Below are positions 26,569-37,117 of a stretch of 64,000 nucleotides of DNA, piece after piece. The stretch comes from Komagataella phaffii GS115 (Eukaryota > Ascomycota > Pichiomycetes > Pichiales > Pichiaceae). Below the pieces are notes generated by a model that saw nothing but the letters and a program-made list of their open reading frames with translations, was not told where the DNA came from and did not search any database. The position numbers were made by a program, and so were the translations under genes. Each line of letters opens with the position of its first letter. Within the stretch, counting starts at the first letter, position 1. The stretch spans positions 2,294,001-2,358,000 of the forward strand of contig NC_012964.1 in assembly GCF_000027005.1 (NCBI RefSeq). Reading direction: 5' to 3'.

Positions 26569-29500
26569 ATGTCAAGTGATAGCTTGGCTACAACGTCCGA
26601 AATGGATAAGACCAAATTTATGTTTTCTTCGGCTGTGTTGTTCCCCAATTCAGAAGAAGCATCGGATATTTCTAAAGCTCAAACCGACCTTTATTCCTAT
26701 CTCTTTCAAGTATTCAAATACCTAGAATACAAGAATTCCATGAATATCACAGATTTAGACTTTCTGATGGGTCAAATACACGAGACTGTTGGTTATTTCA
26801 CCAAAAATTACAGCTCAGACACAGATACTATTGAAATTTTGCAGGTGCAATCAATGAGGCTTTTAGGTAAGGTATACACCAAATTATTTGCCCATTATAT
26901 GGAAAATAGCAGTGATAAAGTTTCAATAGGTTTAATTGAGTTAACAAATCGTTGTTTGGATCCACTGACCGACGGGTTAAAGAAATTGTCCATGAGATCT
27001 AATTGGTACTCAACCATCAAACATCTCAACATTGTTATTTTGCAACTGTTGTTCAGCAAGTTTAAAGGCTTTTTGAATAGTTTCAAAAGTACTACGTTGA
27101 CGACTTTGTATAAATATTTGAAAAAATGCACGGACAACTATAATAGTTCGGTCGAAAACTCGACTTTCAAAGCCAATTACTTCAATGACATGATGCTGTT
27201 AATTGATATTATTCTAATGAATGATTCCAGTGGAACTAACATTTTAGATTCAAAATTGTACAATAGACTTTTGAAGATATCTAAAATTGTTACCACTAAG
27301 AAGCCGAACATTGACAACTTCCTGGTGAAAGAAGGCTATGTATATCCCATTCAAAGTGTGACATTTGCCAATAATTTTTTGGTGTCATTACTGAAATCTG
27401 ACAAGTTTGTCCTATCGATAAAGTCTAAAAAAGACAGCTCAAAAGACGGATCGCTGTATTTGCAGGCACTAGCCCCACATTTATCCATTCTACGTGAAGC
27501 CTCGAGCTCCAATTATGCCCATTTAAGACTTGCATCCTCTAAGAACATCGCTGACTTGCTATGTTTTTACTATATCACTTTTGTCATCCCTAACAAATCC
27601 AGCGATATTTCTTCAAATTCATTGAGCGCATGTTTGAACGTTATATTCGACGCTTACACAGCCATATCTTCCGATATAAGGACAAAAGTTAGCCAGTTGG
27701 AAGTGTTTGTTCAGTTCATATCCAGCCTCAATATTTATCACAGGACCAAGGTTGTTTCGTCCGATGGAATAAATTTTGTGGCATCTACCTCGTACGCTAT
27801 TATCAACTTTATTTTGAATAAATTGTTCCTCTCTACGCCTTCAGTTTCAAAAGATGGAAGCAAACTGAACGTTGTGATCAATGAAAAATCTGATTACAAC
27901 GATGCATTAATGACTCTTACTCACTTGGGTTATGTTTATGATGCTATCATAGCACAAATCGACTGTGATGCAAATTGCCTGCTTCTTCTTACTCGGTTGG
28001 TCTCTAATGAGGCCCTGTTTGCCACAAGTAATGTTTACCTCCTTTGCACTTTACTGGATTTCGTGAAGAAGTCTATTGTAAGCTTGGATCAATTTGTGCT
28101 GTCTCACCAAGAACTCGAGGGATCTGAATCTTTCGATTTAGTGAAGTTGCTCTCTGAAAAGTTGTATAAACTCTCCGACAGTACCAACTTCTACGTTAGA
28201 GTTTCCGCCTGCGAAACCTTACTAAAGCTGATACAGATCAAACCTGAGTTATCTTTTGACATTTTGAACACATCTTTTGAACAATTATCAACATCATTAG
28301 AAAGTAATGAGAACGAAGGCAGCTTGATCTTAAATGAGAATCATGGAAGAGCTTTTATCATATCGACCATCCTAACTAATCTCAGAGAAAAAGACTACAT
28401 TAGCACGGATTTTGTTCTAAAGACACTATCACTAGCATTAGGATACTTGAAAAATTTTAACTCCTCTGTTGTCGTCAATAATATTTTTGGTTCAAGCTCT
28501 GCATCTTTTATTTCAGATTTTGGCTATGAAAGGCAACTCGTAAGTTGGATTTTGATGATCGGACTGTTCAATTATGCATCAAATGGCTCTGATACGCAGA
28601 GTAATATGCTGTTGTTGGATAACTCCAACTATATGTCTTTCTGGAAGAATCTCTTGGCCCACAATATTCCCTCCAATTTTGTCAAGATTGATTCTACAAA
28701 CAAAATCACAAACCTTAACGAAATTAAAAAACTATTGGAGATAAAAAATTTGGCATTGACATCTTTATTGGCCTATATTACTTTTTTAACTTCGTGCAAG
28801 GCTACCGATGCTATTCATAACCTGAAAAATTCCGATGAGACAACATTATTGTCTCCAGACCTGTCTAAGAAAATAAACATGATCCTTAACAAAAGCTTCA
28901 CGTTTATCACTTATCTTGAAACCCAACTGTATGATTTTGTTCTGGACTCCCATGTGAAGCAGCAAATCATTTTAAACAAGCTAAGAATTCTACAAAGCTA
29001 TTGCAAGCTACTTCCTTTCCTAAATATAAGAAATGAATTTAACTCATCGATTATGCTTCAAATCGTCAAGAATTTCAGTGATTCAAGTCTCTACGACTAT
29101 GAACTAAATTTGAGCGAGTTCAACAGTGTAAAAGATCTCAAAAGGGCAACTAAAGTTGGAGCTGAATTCGATGAATTATCAATTTTTCGCATGAATGACG
29201 GATTAACATTTGGCCTGACTAGCAAGCTCAATAGATTTCAAGTCGAAGATTTGATGGTTAAAGCTACTCAATTTGCAAATATATCTGCTGACAACGAAGT
29301 CGATTTCAAGCGACTGAACATCAAGTCGTCCTTAGAATCAAGAAACGTTAAAAGCTTTTTCAATCCGCTTACTGTATTTGATGAAACATTTGAGACTTTT
29401 GTCTATAGACCAATTCACCACAGTCTTTTGAACGATTATCTCTTGCTCTTATACAACGGATCTGAAAATATCGGCTATTCAGAGAGCGAGCAATATGCTC

Positions 29501-32500
29501 CCAGTGTTGACACCATGGTGGTAGATGTTTCTATTGAGCTCTTCGCATCTATCTTTCCTTCTTTGAGTTTCAAGATTCAGCAGTCAGTTTTGGATTCTTT
29601 GAGCAGTCAGCTGAGAATTGAGGGTAGCAAGATTTCTCCAAGGAAGAGGGTTGTCTATTTCAATACAGCTGTCACCTTGCATTCGATGTTGTCATACGCT
29701 GAGAAGAATAAATTGCTGTTACCGTTAACAACTGTTTGCTCTATCGTTGAATGCATTAAGACACTCAACAAGCTAACGTCTTCACTTGTTTTTTTGAACT
29801 CTGAATCGGTTGGATTGGCATGCGGTGCTCTGGAGCGAACAACTGAAAATACCAAATTCATACTAGAACAAGTGGACATCATTGTCAATTCGATTGTACA
29901 AGACAATAATCCCATTGCAAGGTCATTTGCTGTTCTTTCACTGTCAACCATTTTCAAGCACAATAATTTTATCAATGCAAAAGGGATCCTCGATGTTGTG
30001 TACACTTTGGTGATGGACCCACATCCCGGTTTGAGGCAGGCATCTATAGATGCGCTAATAAATATTTTGGAGAGCTATCCCCAACTGGAGTTGAATATTA
30101 ACTTTGTGAAAATGGCTATATCCAAATTACTGCTTATCTGGGTGAAGGATGACCTTGCAGATAGCTGTAGTTCGACCATATTTTCTAACCTCAGTTTCAC
30201 GCTCATCAATAACCCTTATCCCTCTTCGATAAAGCTGCTAAGAACTATAATCAATGTGTTGGGTCCTAACATTTCTTCCTTGAACGCCCAGATCCAAGAA
30301 TTGGTTCAGCAATTAATTTTGAGCTTTATGTATTTCACAACTTATGACTACGCCCATATCTCTCAGGAGATGCTGATATTGCTGGAAGAACTGTCTATAT
30401 ATGACAAACAGCTCATCGAAGGATTTGTTTATGTTAAATTCCTGAAGTTTGTTTTGGTAAACAATTTCATGGTTGGTGTTTATAACTTCAACTCGGTTAC
30501 ACTCACTCTCGATGATAATGAAGATTTAAATACCAACTCAGAACTTTATCCAGTGTCCACGAGTTTGAGGGTTTGGAAACTGGCTATTTACTCTACCCTT
30601 CAGTTTTACAAACTTCATATCAATAACTTAGAGTCTTCTAGAAAGTTGATTGATTCCAAGTTCAAAAATTTGATAATTATTGCATTAGAAAATTCACCGG
30701 AAAATTCTTCTTTGCAGTCTCTATTTCAACTTTGGTTCCACAATGGCTTAAGCTTTTACGGGGAGAATGAGGCAATGTCACAGAAGCAGATGTGGTTTGA
30801 AAAGCTTTTTGAGCTGTTTCATATGACTAAGACGGAACTGCAGAATGAACTTTTGGAGATTTTCCGGAAAAGGATAAAAAATGCTGGGGTCTACTATGAG
30901 TCAAAGAATGTAGCTTTGAGGGGCAAGAGAACAGGTCAAATTTTGGCGAAGAACTCTTCTTTGAGTCGCCTTTCAACGAACACTGAAATTAGCGACGATA
31001 ATGATGAAGAAGAACAAAATGATGATAACGAGACTGATGATGAGGAAGAAGCCCAAGAGGCTCTAGCTGGTACAGGAAATACAGAGGAAGCACCCAAAGA
31101 TTCTACTCTTGGTTCCAAGAGATTGATGGACTCAGGGGATGAGTCTCTAAACATTATTGAAGACGAGGATACAAACTGGAAATTCAAGCATTTTATACTG
31201 AAGCAGTTTATTGTTTTTATTTCGTTGGCACGAAATGATAGTAGACTGAAGACATTTTTGGCTCAAAGAATATCCGATGTGATGAGAATTTCTTTTGTTG
31301 CATCTACTTCCAATATCATGAACCTGAGATTGACAGGAATGTCATTGTTGGGTGATATCATTGACATTTTTGCATCATTCAAAGACCCTCTTTATCCCGA
31401 AATGTCCATATTAGACCAGCAACAGGCTCAATTGATAAGTTCAATTGTTCCCGCTTTTAGCTCTGATTCTTGTGTTCCATTGGCATGCGATGCTGTTATC
31501 ATTGCAAGCAAGCTTATAAGTTGTAATATTTTGCCTGTATCCAGGCTTCAGCGAATCACTCGAGTCCTGACTACAGCTTTGGAAGACTTTTCAACTTTTG
31601 ATCCCAATGCTGGTGAAACTCAAGGGCATATAAAGATCGGGTCCGTTCTGATACCCAGCGCCAAAACGCAACTCAAAATGAAGCTTGCTGTCCTTAATGC
31701 TTGGGCACATCTGAAAATTAATTTGCAATCAGACGACGTTGAACTTTCGGAGCTGATATCAAAGTATATTGACATTTTAGTTCCTATGTGGATATATTCA
31801 TTGAGAGAGTACTCTCTATTGGCCTATGGATCAAAGTTTACTTCTGATAGCCATCAAGCCTCAAGCAAGTTGTTGTACGAGGAGTCGTGGCCTAACTTCT
31901 TGGAGGTAATCGGAATTGTTGTGCACGAAGACCAGTCTGTTCTTTTGGATTTTCTCGGGGACGATTCAGAGAACTTTTTGTTCGTAATTTTTGCAGAGGG
32001 TATAGAAACCCTGGTGAAAGGTTCGGCCAATGCCTCCACTCCAAATCAACCTCTGTCTCCAGAATGCGTTAAGGTACTAAGAAGTTTCCACCACATTTTC
32101 AAGTTGAAGCCGTTATCGGCTTTACTTGCTAACGATTCCGTTTTCATCGAATTCATTGATTTATTCTACAGATTGTTACTTATTTTAAACCACGAATCGA
32201 AGGTTTTAATCTTAGATGTTCTTGAAAGTATTAATCTGGATTCGTTCCACGATCCTGACAAGCTATTCGAACTATTGAGATTGAGCTATTTACCTGTTAT
32301 TCAAATTCTTCCGTTTGTGTCAGAGAAGACTATAGAAAGAGAGAAACTTGGACCATTTTCTGATAAGGATCTGACTTTGTTGAAAAAATCATTTAGCTTG
32401 CTTCATAAGTTAATCAGCCATCTTCCCGAAATGATCCAAATTGATTTGCTATCTTCAATGTTATATGTTATAAGCTTATGCTTCGAGTTGAACAATACAG

Positions 32501-33225
32501 ATATCATTTCAGTCACTTTGCCATTACTAAAGCTGGTAGTAGTATCACTGAATTCGAAAGGAAGATCGGATATTTTGATCAAGTTCTACAATGAGATAAA
32601 ACCTGGCCTGTTGAGCAACAAACACTCAACTCTGATAAGAATGATTTTACTGTCGGCGGAAGGCACCTTTTTTTTCACCAACGAGGACTGTGAGGTGTTT
32701 GCACAAGATTTGTGTAAAAGTTTGATCTCCAAGCAACAACTAACCTTTACGACACAGTTTGTTAGAAATGTCGTCAAACAAGCAACAGCTGGAAACGTTG
32801 ATGGTGCTAAAAACATTGTGCGCAAGTTGCTTCCTGCATTGATAAGCTTGCTGAAGAATAACTTGAGAAAAAACGACTCAGACAAAATTGAAGATCCTAG
32901 ACTGATTCTTGAGATTTTCATTGTCTTCACCAAGCAACTGACAGACGAAGACAATTTGAAATCAGCATTGGGTCTGACTTTGCCGTTGATACTCTGGGTG
33001 GACGATAAGGTTGGAGATGACGATGTGAAAGTAAGAAACTACTGCCATTCTAAGCTATTGGATTTAATACAATTTAACCCGGCCTTATTTAAGGATTTGG
33101 TCAACACGTTGAGTGAAGAAGAGAAAGAAAAGACTGAAAAATTAGTCAAGTTACGAGTCAACAATGACTGGTCTTCCGATACGGACGAACAAGAAAGTCA
33201 CATTGAGTTGAAACAGTTTGGTTGA
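26569..33225 (+). CDS. LAA1: LAA1, giant HEAT-repeat AP-1 accessory protein (HEATR5 family)
   Basis: From the ATG at 26569 the product has 2218 residues, against 2014 for S. cerevisiae Laa1. It is helical HEAT repeat throughout. The blocks DPHPGLRQASIDALINILE and SILDQQQAQLISSIVPAF followed by a C-rich helical stretch are typical of Laa1/HEATR5. Laa1 binds the clathrin adaptor AP-1 with Laa2 and helps localise it to the trans-Golgi and endosomes. An acidic, presumably disordered insert lies at about 1475-1512. The in-frame TTG five codons earlier is not used as start. It ends 33 bp before the convergent ALG9 stop. No intron is needed. Confidence 0.88.
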   Translation: MSSDSLATTSEMDKTKFMFSSAVLFPNSEEASDISKAQTDLYSYLFQVFKYLEYKNSMNITDLDFLMGQIHETVGYFTKNYSSDTDTIEILQVQSMRLLGKVYTKLFAHYMENSSDKVSIGLIELTNRCLDPLTDGLKKLSMRSNWYSTIKHLNIVILQLLFSKFKGFLNSFKSTTLTTLYKYLKKCTDNYNSSVENSTFKANYFNDMMLLIDIILMNDSSGTNILDSKLYNRLLKISKIVTTKKPNIDNFLVKEGYVYPIQSVTFANNFLVSLLKSDKFVLSIKSKKDSSKDGSLYLQALAPHLSILREASSSNYAHLRLASSKNIADLLCFYYITFVIPNKSSDISSNSLSACLNVIFDAYTAISSDIRTKVSQLEVFVQFISSLNIYHRTKVVSSDGINFVASTSYAIINFILNKLFLSTPSVSKDGSKLNVVINEKSDYNDALMTLTHLGYVYDAIIAQIDCDANCLLLLTRLVSNEALFATSNVYLLCTLLDFVKKSIVSLDQFVLSHQELEGSESFDLVKLLSEKLYKLSDSTNFYVRVSACETLLKLIQIKPELSFDILNTSFEQLSTSLESNENEGSLILNENHGRAFIISTILTNLREKDYISTDFVLKTLSLALGYLKNFNSSVVVNNIFGSSSASFISDFGYERQLVSWILMIGLFNYASNGSDTQSNMLLLDNSNYMSFWKNLLAHNIPSNFVKIDSTNKITNLNEIKKLLEIKNLALTSLLAYITFLTSCKATDAIHNLKNSDETTLLSPDLSKKINMILNKSFTFITYLETQLYDFVLDSHVKQQIILNKLRILQSYCKLLPFLNIRNEFNSSIMLQIVKNFSDSSLYDYELNLSEFNSVKDLKRATKVGAEFDELSIFRMNDGLTFGLTSKLNRFQVEDLMVKATQFANISADNEVDFKRLNIKSSLESRNVKSFFNPLTVFDETFETFVYRPIHHSLLNDYLLLLYNGSENIGYSESEQYAPSVDTMVVDVSIELFASIFPSLSFKIQQSVLDSLSSQLRIEGSKISPRKRVVYFNTAVTLHSMLSYAEKNKLLLPLTTVCSIVECIKTLNKLTSSLVFLNSESVGLACGALERTTENTKFILEQVDIIVNSIVQDNNPIARSFAVLSLSTIFKHNNFINAKGILDVVYTLVMDPHPGLRQASIDALINILESYPQLELNINFVKMAISKLLLIWVKDDLADSCSSTIFSNLSFTLINNPYPSSIKLLRTIINVLGPNISSLNAQIQELVQQLILSFMYFTTYDYAHISQEMLILLEELSIYDKQLIEGFVYVKFLKFVLVNNFMVGVYNFNSVTLTLDDNEDLNTNSELYPVSTSLRVWKLAIYSTLQFYKLHINNLESSRKLIDSKFKNLIIIALENSPENSSLQSLFQLWFHNGLSFYGENEAMSQKQMWFEKLFELFHMTKTELQNELLEIFRKRIKNAGVYYESKNVALRGKRTGQILAKNSSLSRLSTNTEISDDNDEEEQNDDNETDDEEEAQEALAGTGNTEEAPKDSTLGSKRLMDSGDESLNIIEDEDTNWKFKHFILKQFIVFISLARNDSRLKTFLAQRISDVMRISFVASTSNIMNLRLTGMSLLGDIIDIFASFKDPLYPEMSILDQQQAQLISSIVPAFSSDSCVPLACDAVIIASKLISCNILPVSRLQRITRVLTTALEDFSTFDPNAGETQGHIKIGSVLIPSAKTQLKMKLAVLNAWAHLKINLQSDDVELSELISKYIDILVPMWIYSLREYSLLAYGSKFTSDSHQASSKLLYEESWPNFLEVIGIVVHEDQSVLLDFLGDDSENFLFVIFAEGIETLVKGSANASTPNQPLSPECVKVLRSFHHIFKLKPLSALLANDSVFIEFIDLFYRLLLILNHESKVLILDVLESINLDSFHDPDKLFELLRLSYLPVIQILPFVSEKTIEREKLGPFSDKDLTLLKKSFSLLHKLISHLPEMIQIDLLSSMLYVISLCFELNNTDIISVTLPLLKLVVVSLNSKGRSDILIKFYNEIKPGLLSNKHSTLIRMILLSAEGTFFFTNEDCEVFAQDLCKSLISKQQLTFTTQFVRNVVKQATAGNVDGAKNIVRKLLPALISLLKNNLRKNDSDKIEDPRLILEIFIVFTKQLTDEDNLKSALGLTLPLILWVDDKVGDDDVKVRNYCHSKLLDLIQFNPALFKDLVNTLSEEEKEKTEKLVKLRVNNDWSSDTDEQESHIELKQFG

Positions 33226-33258
33226 GCGTATTGAAACATATGTACAATTCCTAATATT

Positions 33259-35100
33259 TTAACTACTTTTCTTTTTCAATAGACAGTAATGCTGGTATCT
33301 CAGATTTGTCTTCATTTTTCTGTGGAAGCGTTTTGGAAGATAAAGGATTCTTCCCAGGCCTCTGCTGTGATCCTGATCTATGAACTTATCACAGTGTACC
33401 AAGGACCAATCATCTAATAAAACTGCGGGATCTTGATCTGAGTAGGATGGGGCCAATATTGCTATTTCTTTTTGTTCAGAATCCACAGCTTTGGAAATGT
33501 CAACGTAAAAATCACACTCCTCAAAGGGGATGACCTTGTCGGATTCAAAAAGATTTTTGTTATTATACAGTTCTCTTGGTATATTAGACATGGAAGAAAG
33601 CCTTGAAACGGATTCGTCAAAATCACCTGGTAACATCCCACTAAAGCCTGACCTAACAAAGCGTAGACGCATAGAAGGAGGTAGGAAAAATGAAGAAGGA
33701 TAGTGATACCATTCTCTACCAACACATACATTTTTTGGAGTATCTGAAGCAAACTGGTCCAGATGTTGATAGACAAATAACGGAGCACTATAATGCGAAA
33801 TAAGAGCAAAAACTCTTAAGACGGAGATAACAACAATAAATGATGAAAACAAGATGATAATCGTGAGATTAATTGCTTTGTGAAGAACCCTTTTGTTTGG
33901 AATAAATACAGTTGATAATAATGATGGAATTCGAATCAATTGATGAGTAGCAAATGCAGCACCCAAAGTGATAAGTGGATAAATGGGGTAAAGAAACCTT
34001 TCCTCTTTGTGTGGTTGGGTAAAAAATATGACAGACCAAAGGTATAGTGGGGCAAACAAAGTTATAAGTTTATTAGAACCGCCCTCATGCCCAAAAAGTT
34101 TAACATTGGAACTCCTCAAATTGAAATCGGGGAGAAAGTTAAATATTAGCAGCAAGGGCAAACTTGCATATCCCAACAATGCTAAGAAATTGAAGTTTAG
34201 CAGCAAATTGAGGATGTAGTATGAGACTGGCTCAGTGCCAAAAATATCAGGACCAACAGAGTCATCGGTATTCAAGACGTTGTAAAGAACAATGTTAAGA
34301 GGAATTAATTCTGTTTTGTTGTAACATATTGAGTCAATTTGGACCACATATGCAAGGATAAGAAGGACTATGAACACGCTTAGAGCGCCAATAACAGCCA
34401 ATTGATGCAATTCCTTGTAGTAAACTTTTCGAACAAAAATGGTGATAGCAAAGGGCAGAGCCAAAGCTAATGCGAAAGGCCATCCTAGTAATCCACCCAC
34501 TGTGTACCAAAAAACTGCCTTTGCTACTATCAAATATTGACTGGAGTTGTTGAGAGAGTTGGCTAGTTGTTGTTTGTGAGCTGGTGAGATGGCAGCAGTC
34601 TCTCTGATTGTGCGCATTAATGTTGGTAATTGTAGGTAATCAATGACGTATCTAATGGCAAAAGTGTGACAAACCATAGCAAAAGAGGATGGTAATAAGG
34701 CTATCGTGCTATGAGACATTCCTGGAGCAACGGTTGTAAATAGAAGGTACCAGAAACTGATCTTACTGCTGACATTTTTCTTCAAACTATGGTACAACTT
34801 GACTTCTGCAACCAATGAAAAAATAACCAGCAGTAGTCTGAAAAAGTAGAAAAAGTAGTAAGAAGGGATATCCAGGAACAATGGTGGATAGCCTGCTATC
34901 CAAAGTGGCACTAGATAGGACCAAGATCGGATGGCATACTCTGGAGAATACTCCCAAGTCTGTTTTCCAAACCCTCTAAGCATGAAGTTGAGTGGCTCCC
35001 AGTAGTTGAACACTTCATCACAGTCTGAAATAATACCATAGAAGGTTGATATCAGTCTCAGATAGAAAAGGCCAAACAACAAGAGCCTGTTGGAGAACAT
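33259..35100 (-). CDS. ALG9: ALG9, dolichyl-P-Man:glycolipid alpha-1,2-mannosyltransferase (GT22)
   Basis: Alg9 adds the seventh and ninth mannoses to the lipid-linked oligosaccharide on the luminal side of the ER. The 613-residue protein starts with a hydrophobic helix followed by SDCDEVFNYWEPLNFMLRGFGKQTWEYSPEYAIRSW (residues ~25-60), the GT22 catalytic-loop signature in its Alg9 form. Multiple membrane helices follow, then the conserved HKEERFLYPIYPL block near 365-377 and a luminal C-terminal domain. S. cerevisiae Alg9 has 555 residues; here loops are slightly longer. The ATG is at 35100. With GPI10 it is the second GT22 enzyme in the window; I see no sign of recent duplication between them. 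Confidence 0.94.
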   Translation of the reverse strand: MFSNRLLLFGLFYLRLISTFYGIISDCDEVFNYWEPLNFMLRGFGKQTWEYSPEYAIRSWSYLVPLWIAGYPPLFLDIPSYYFFYFFRLLLVIFSLVAEVKLYHSLKKNVSSKISFWYLLFTTVAPGMSHSTIALLPSSFAMVCHTFAIRYVIDYLQLPTLMRTIRETAAISPAHKQQLANSLNNSSQYLIVAKAVFWYTVGGLLGWPFALALALPFAITIFVRKVYYKELHQLAVIGALSVFIVLLILAYVVQIDSICYNKTELIPLNIVLYNVLNTDDSVGPDIFGTEPVSYYILNLLLNFNFLALLGYASLPLLLIFNFLPDFNLRSSNVKLFGHEGGSNKLITLFAPLYLWSVIFFTQPHKEERFLYPIYPLITLGAAFATHQLIRIPSLLSTVFIPNKRVLHKAINLTIIILFSSFIVVISVLRVFALISHYSAPLFVYQHLDQFASDTPKNVCVGREWYHYPSSFFLPPSMRLRFVRSGFSGMLPGDFDESVSRLSSMSNIPRELYNNKNLFESDKVIPFEECDFYVDISKAVDSEQKEIAILAPSYSDQDPAVLLDDWSLVHCDKFIDQDHSRGLGRILYLPKRFHRKMKTNLRYQHYCLLKKKSS

Positions 35101-35394
35101 GTATGTTGGTTACTGTAAAAGGAAGAATCGAGCGACGGAAGGCCACCGGAGAGGAGGTTAGTGGGAACCGTTGGGCGGGTGATTGAAACAACAATGAATA
35201 AAATGAATAAAATGAAATGAACGGGGAATTAGTCCAACAGTCTACAAATGGTATCAGCGTAACGAGTAGTTGTAGTGAATCGATTGTGGTCAATGTGATC
35301 GACACTCCTCAGCTCCATATCGAAACTTTATGCATGAACACCATTAATGGACAATAAAAATAATATATTGCTCTAGTCTTAATAAATAAATACT

Positions 35395-35838
35395 TCATTT
35401 GGTCTCCTCCTCATCAGGCCCAAACCTGTTACGTGAGTTTGCGTACATCAGTCCGCTGTCCCTGTCAATGTGTTTACCGAATAACACCGTTTGAGGAGGA
35501 TGGAAAATATCTTTGTTGGAGTAAGTTGATTTGACCTCCCACCATGGGACGTCCTTCATGATTTCTCCCTCTCTCTTGTAGTAGGCAAACGTTCTTCTAA
35601 CTACATTCCTGTCCTGTTCGGCTTGCAGTAGAGGCATCAAATGAGCTCTGGCCCACAGCTTTTCTCTTTTCAATTCGATCTTCTCTCTGTTTGCTAAGGA
35701 AATCTGATAGAAACCGTATCCGGTAGCGGTACAGAGGCCAAGAAACCAAATAACAGGCCTGAAACCACGTGAGGGTAAATTTCTCTTCCACTGGATGGGT
35801 GCATACCCGGAGATGGGTGGTAAGTCTTGGGTAGCCAT
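35395..35838 (-). CDS. GRIM-19/NDUFA13-type subunit of respiratory complex I
   Basis: The 147-residue product from the ATG at 35838 begins MATQDLPPISGYAPIQWKRN, the classic GRIM-19 opening (PP-x-GGY-x-PI-x-KRNLP-x-RG). One transmembrane segment follows at about 27-47. Then come LMPLLQAEQDRNVVRR and EGEIMKDVPWWEV, both hallmarks of NDUFA13. This is an accessory subunit of proton-pumping NADH:ubiquinone oxidoreductase in the inner mitochondrial membrane. Its presence excludes Saccharomyces, which lacks complex I. A TTG ten codons upstream is in frame but unlikely to be used. It is transcribed divergently from PHO13 with 177 bp between starts. Confidence 0.93.
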   Translation of the reverse strand: MATQDLPPISGYAPIQWKRNLPSRGFRPVIWFLGLCTATGYGFYQISLANREKIELKREKLWARAHLMPLLQAEQDRNVVRRTFAYYKREGEIMKDVPWWEVKSTYSNKDIFHPPQTVLFGKHIDRDSGLMYANSRNRFGPDEEETK

Positions 35839-36015
35839 ATCGTTAGTTGTGGTTCTGGATTTGACCAATGGAGTTTTTGTTTTTCGAGAGTGGTAGTTAA
35901 TTGAGCGATGTTAAATGGCGGATGTTGAAGACGATGGTACTGTACCTTATCAGATTCCACCTTATTGAGAGATTGTTCGCGCAAAATAGGCACCTTTCTC
36001 TCTATTTTACCGATT

Positions 36016-36909
36016 ATGGCTACCAAGATTGACTCAAAGGAGTCAGCTGTTGGACTATTAGCGGCCTATGACACTTTTCTCTTTGACTGCGACGGTGTGC
36101 TATGGTTAGGTGATCATTTGCTGCCCCACGTCGTCGAAACTTTGGAACTTTTGCGATCTTTGAAGAAAAAAGTGATATTTGTCACTAACAATTCCACGAA
36201 ATCTCGAAGACAATACACTGCCAAGTTCGCCAAATTCGGATTAAATGTCACAGAGGAGGAAATATTCGGGTCTGCATACGCTTCAGCTGTTTACTTGTCG
36301 ACCATTGTGGCTCTTCCTAAAGAGCGTAAAGTTTGGGTTCTGGGCCAGTCGGGAATAGAGGACGAGCTGCATCAGCTCGGTTATGAAACTCTGGGTGGAT
36401 CTGACCCGGAATTAGATAGAGAGTTCAACTCCGAGTCTCCACTATTGAACGTTGATCCTACTGTCGGAGCTGTTGTAGCTGGTTTAGATATCAAGGTCAA
36501 CTACTACAGATTGGCTGCTACACTTCAATACTTGAGAGATCCAAAGGTAGAGTTTGTGGCTACAAACATTGATTCCACTTACCCACAAAAGGGCAGAGTT
36601 TTGCCTGGGGCAGGGTCAATTGTTGAGTCTGCTGCTTGTGCTTCGGGAAGACAGCCCGTTGCTTGTGGGAAACCCAGCCAAGGGATGATGGCAGCAATTA
36701 AAGCTGTTCATCAGTTTGATCCCAGTAAAGCAATTATGGTAGGCGACCGGCTGAATACTGACATGAAGTTTGGAAGAGATGGAGGGCTGGCCACATTATT
36801 GGTCTTAACAGGAATTGAAACCAAGGAAGGTCTAGACTCTTTGGCTCCCAATTTGAAACCTACATTCTATGCTGAGAAGCTAGGGGACCTGTTTTTGCAT
36901 AGCAAATAA
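36016..36909 (+). CDS. PHO13: PHO13, HAD-family 4-nitrophenylphosphatase/metabolite repair phosphatase
   Basis: The 297-residue product (S. cerevisiae Pho13 has 312) starts at the ATG at 36016, MATKIDSKES. HAD motif I is FLFDCDGVLW, with nucleophile Asp24 and acid Asp26. Motif II is FVTNNSTKSR, and motif IV is MVGDRLNTDMKFGRDGG near 246-262. A C2-type cap lies between them. Family members act on 4-nitrophenyl phosphate in vitro. In the cell they remove toxic side products such as 2-phospholactate and 4-phosphoerythronate. An in-frame TTG lies 17 codons upstream, but the ATG gives the normal N-terminus. Confidence 0.93.
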   Translation: MATKIDSKESAVGLLAAYDTFLFDCDGVLWLGDHLLPHVVETLELLRSLKKKVIFVTNNSTKSRRQYTAKFAKFGLNVTEEEIFGSAYASAVYLSTIVALPKERKVWVLGQSGIEDELHQLGYETLGGSDPELDREFNSESPLLNVDPTVGAVVAGLDIKVNYYRLAATLQYLRDPKVEFVATNIDSTYPQKGRVLPGAGSIVESAACASGRQPVACGKPSQGMMAAIKAVHQFDPSKAIMVGDRLNTDMKFGRDGGLATLLVLTGIETKEGLDSLAPNLKPTFYAEKLGDLFLHSK

Positions 36910-37117
36910 TGTGAATAATTTATAGAATGCATCTACTATGCAGAAGATAGTTTTAGAAACGCCACAATGCATTTGTAAGTAGGTCTCCCAACCAGTCCAA
37001 GGGAGGGCTCCCTCACAGGTGCCGCATCTCCCCCCACGTCACCCTCGCGAAGCTTCCGATAGCGTGGAATAACCCCCCCTTCGATTCCTAGACATCTTTC
37101 AATAAATCCAACTAATA

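Noticed and set aside
21946..35100. GPI10 and ALG9 as a local duplication
   Set aside because: Both are GT22 enzymes but each has its own orthologue-specific motifs, and they are ancient separate families.
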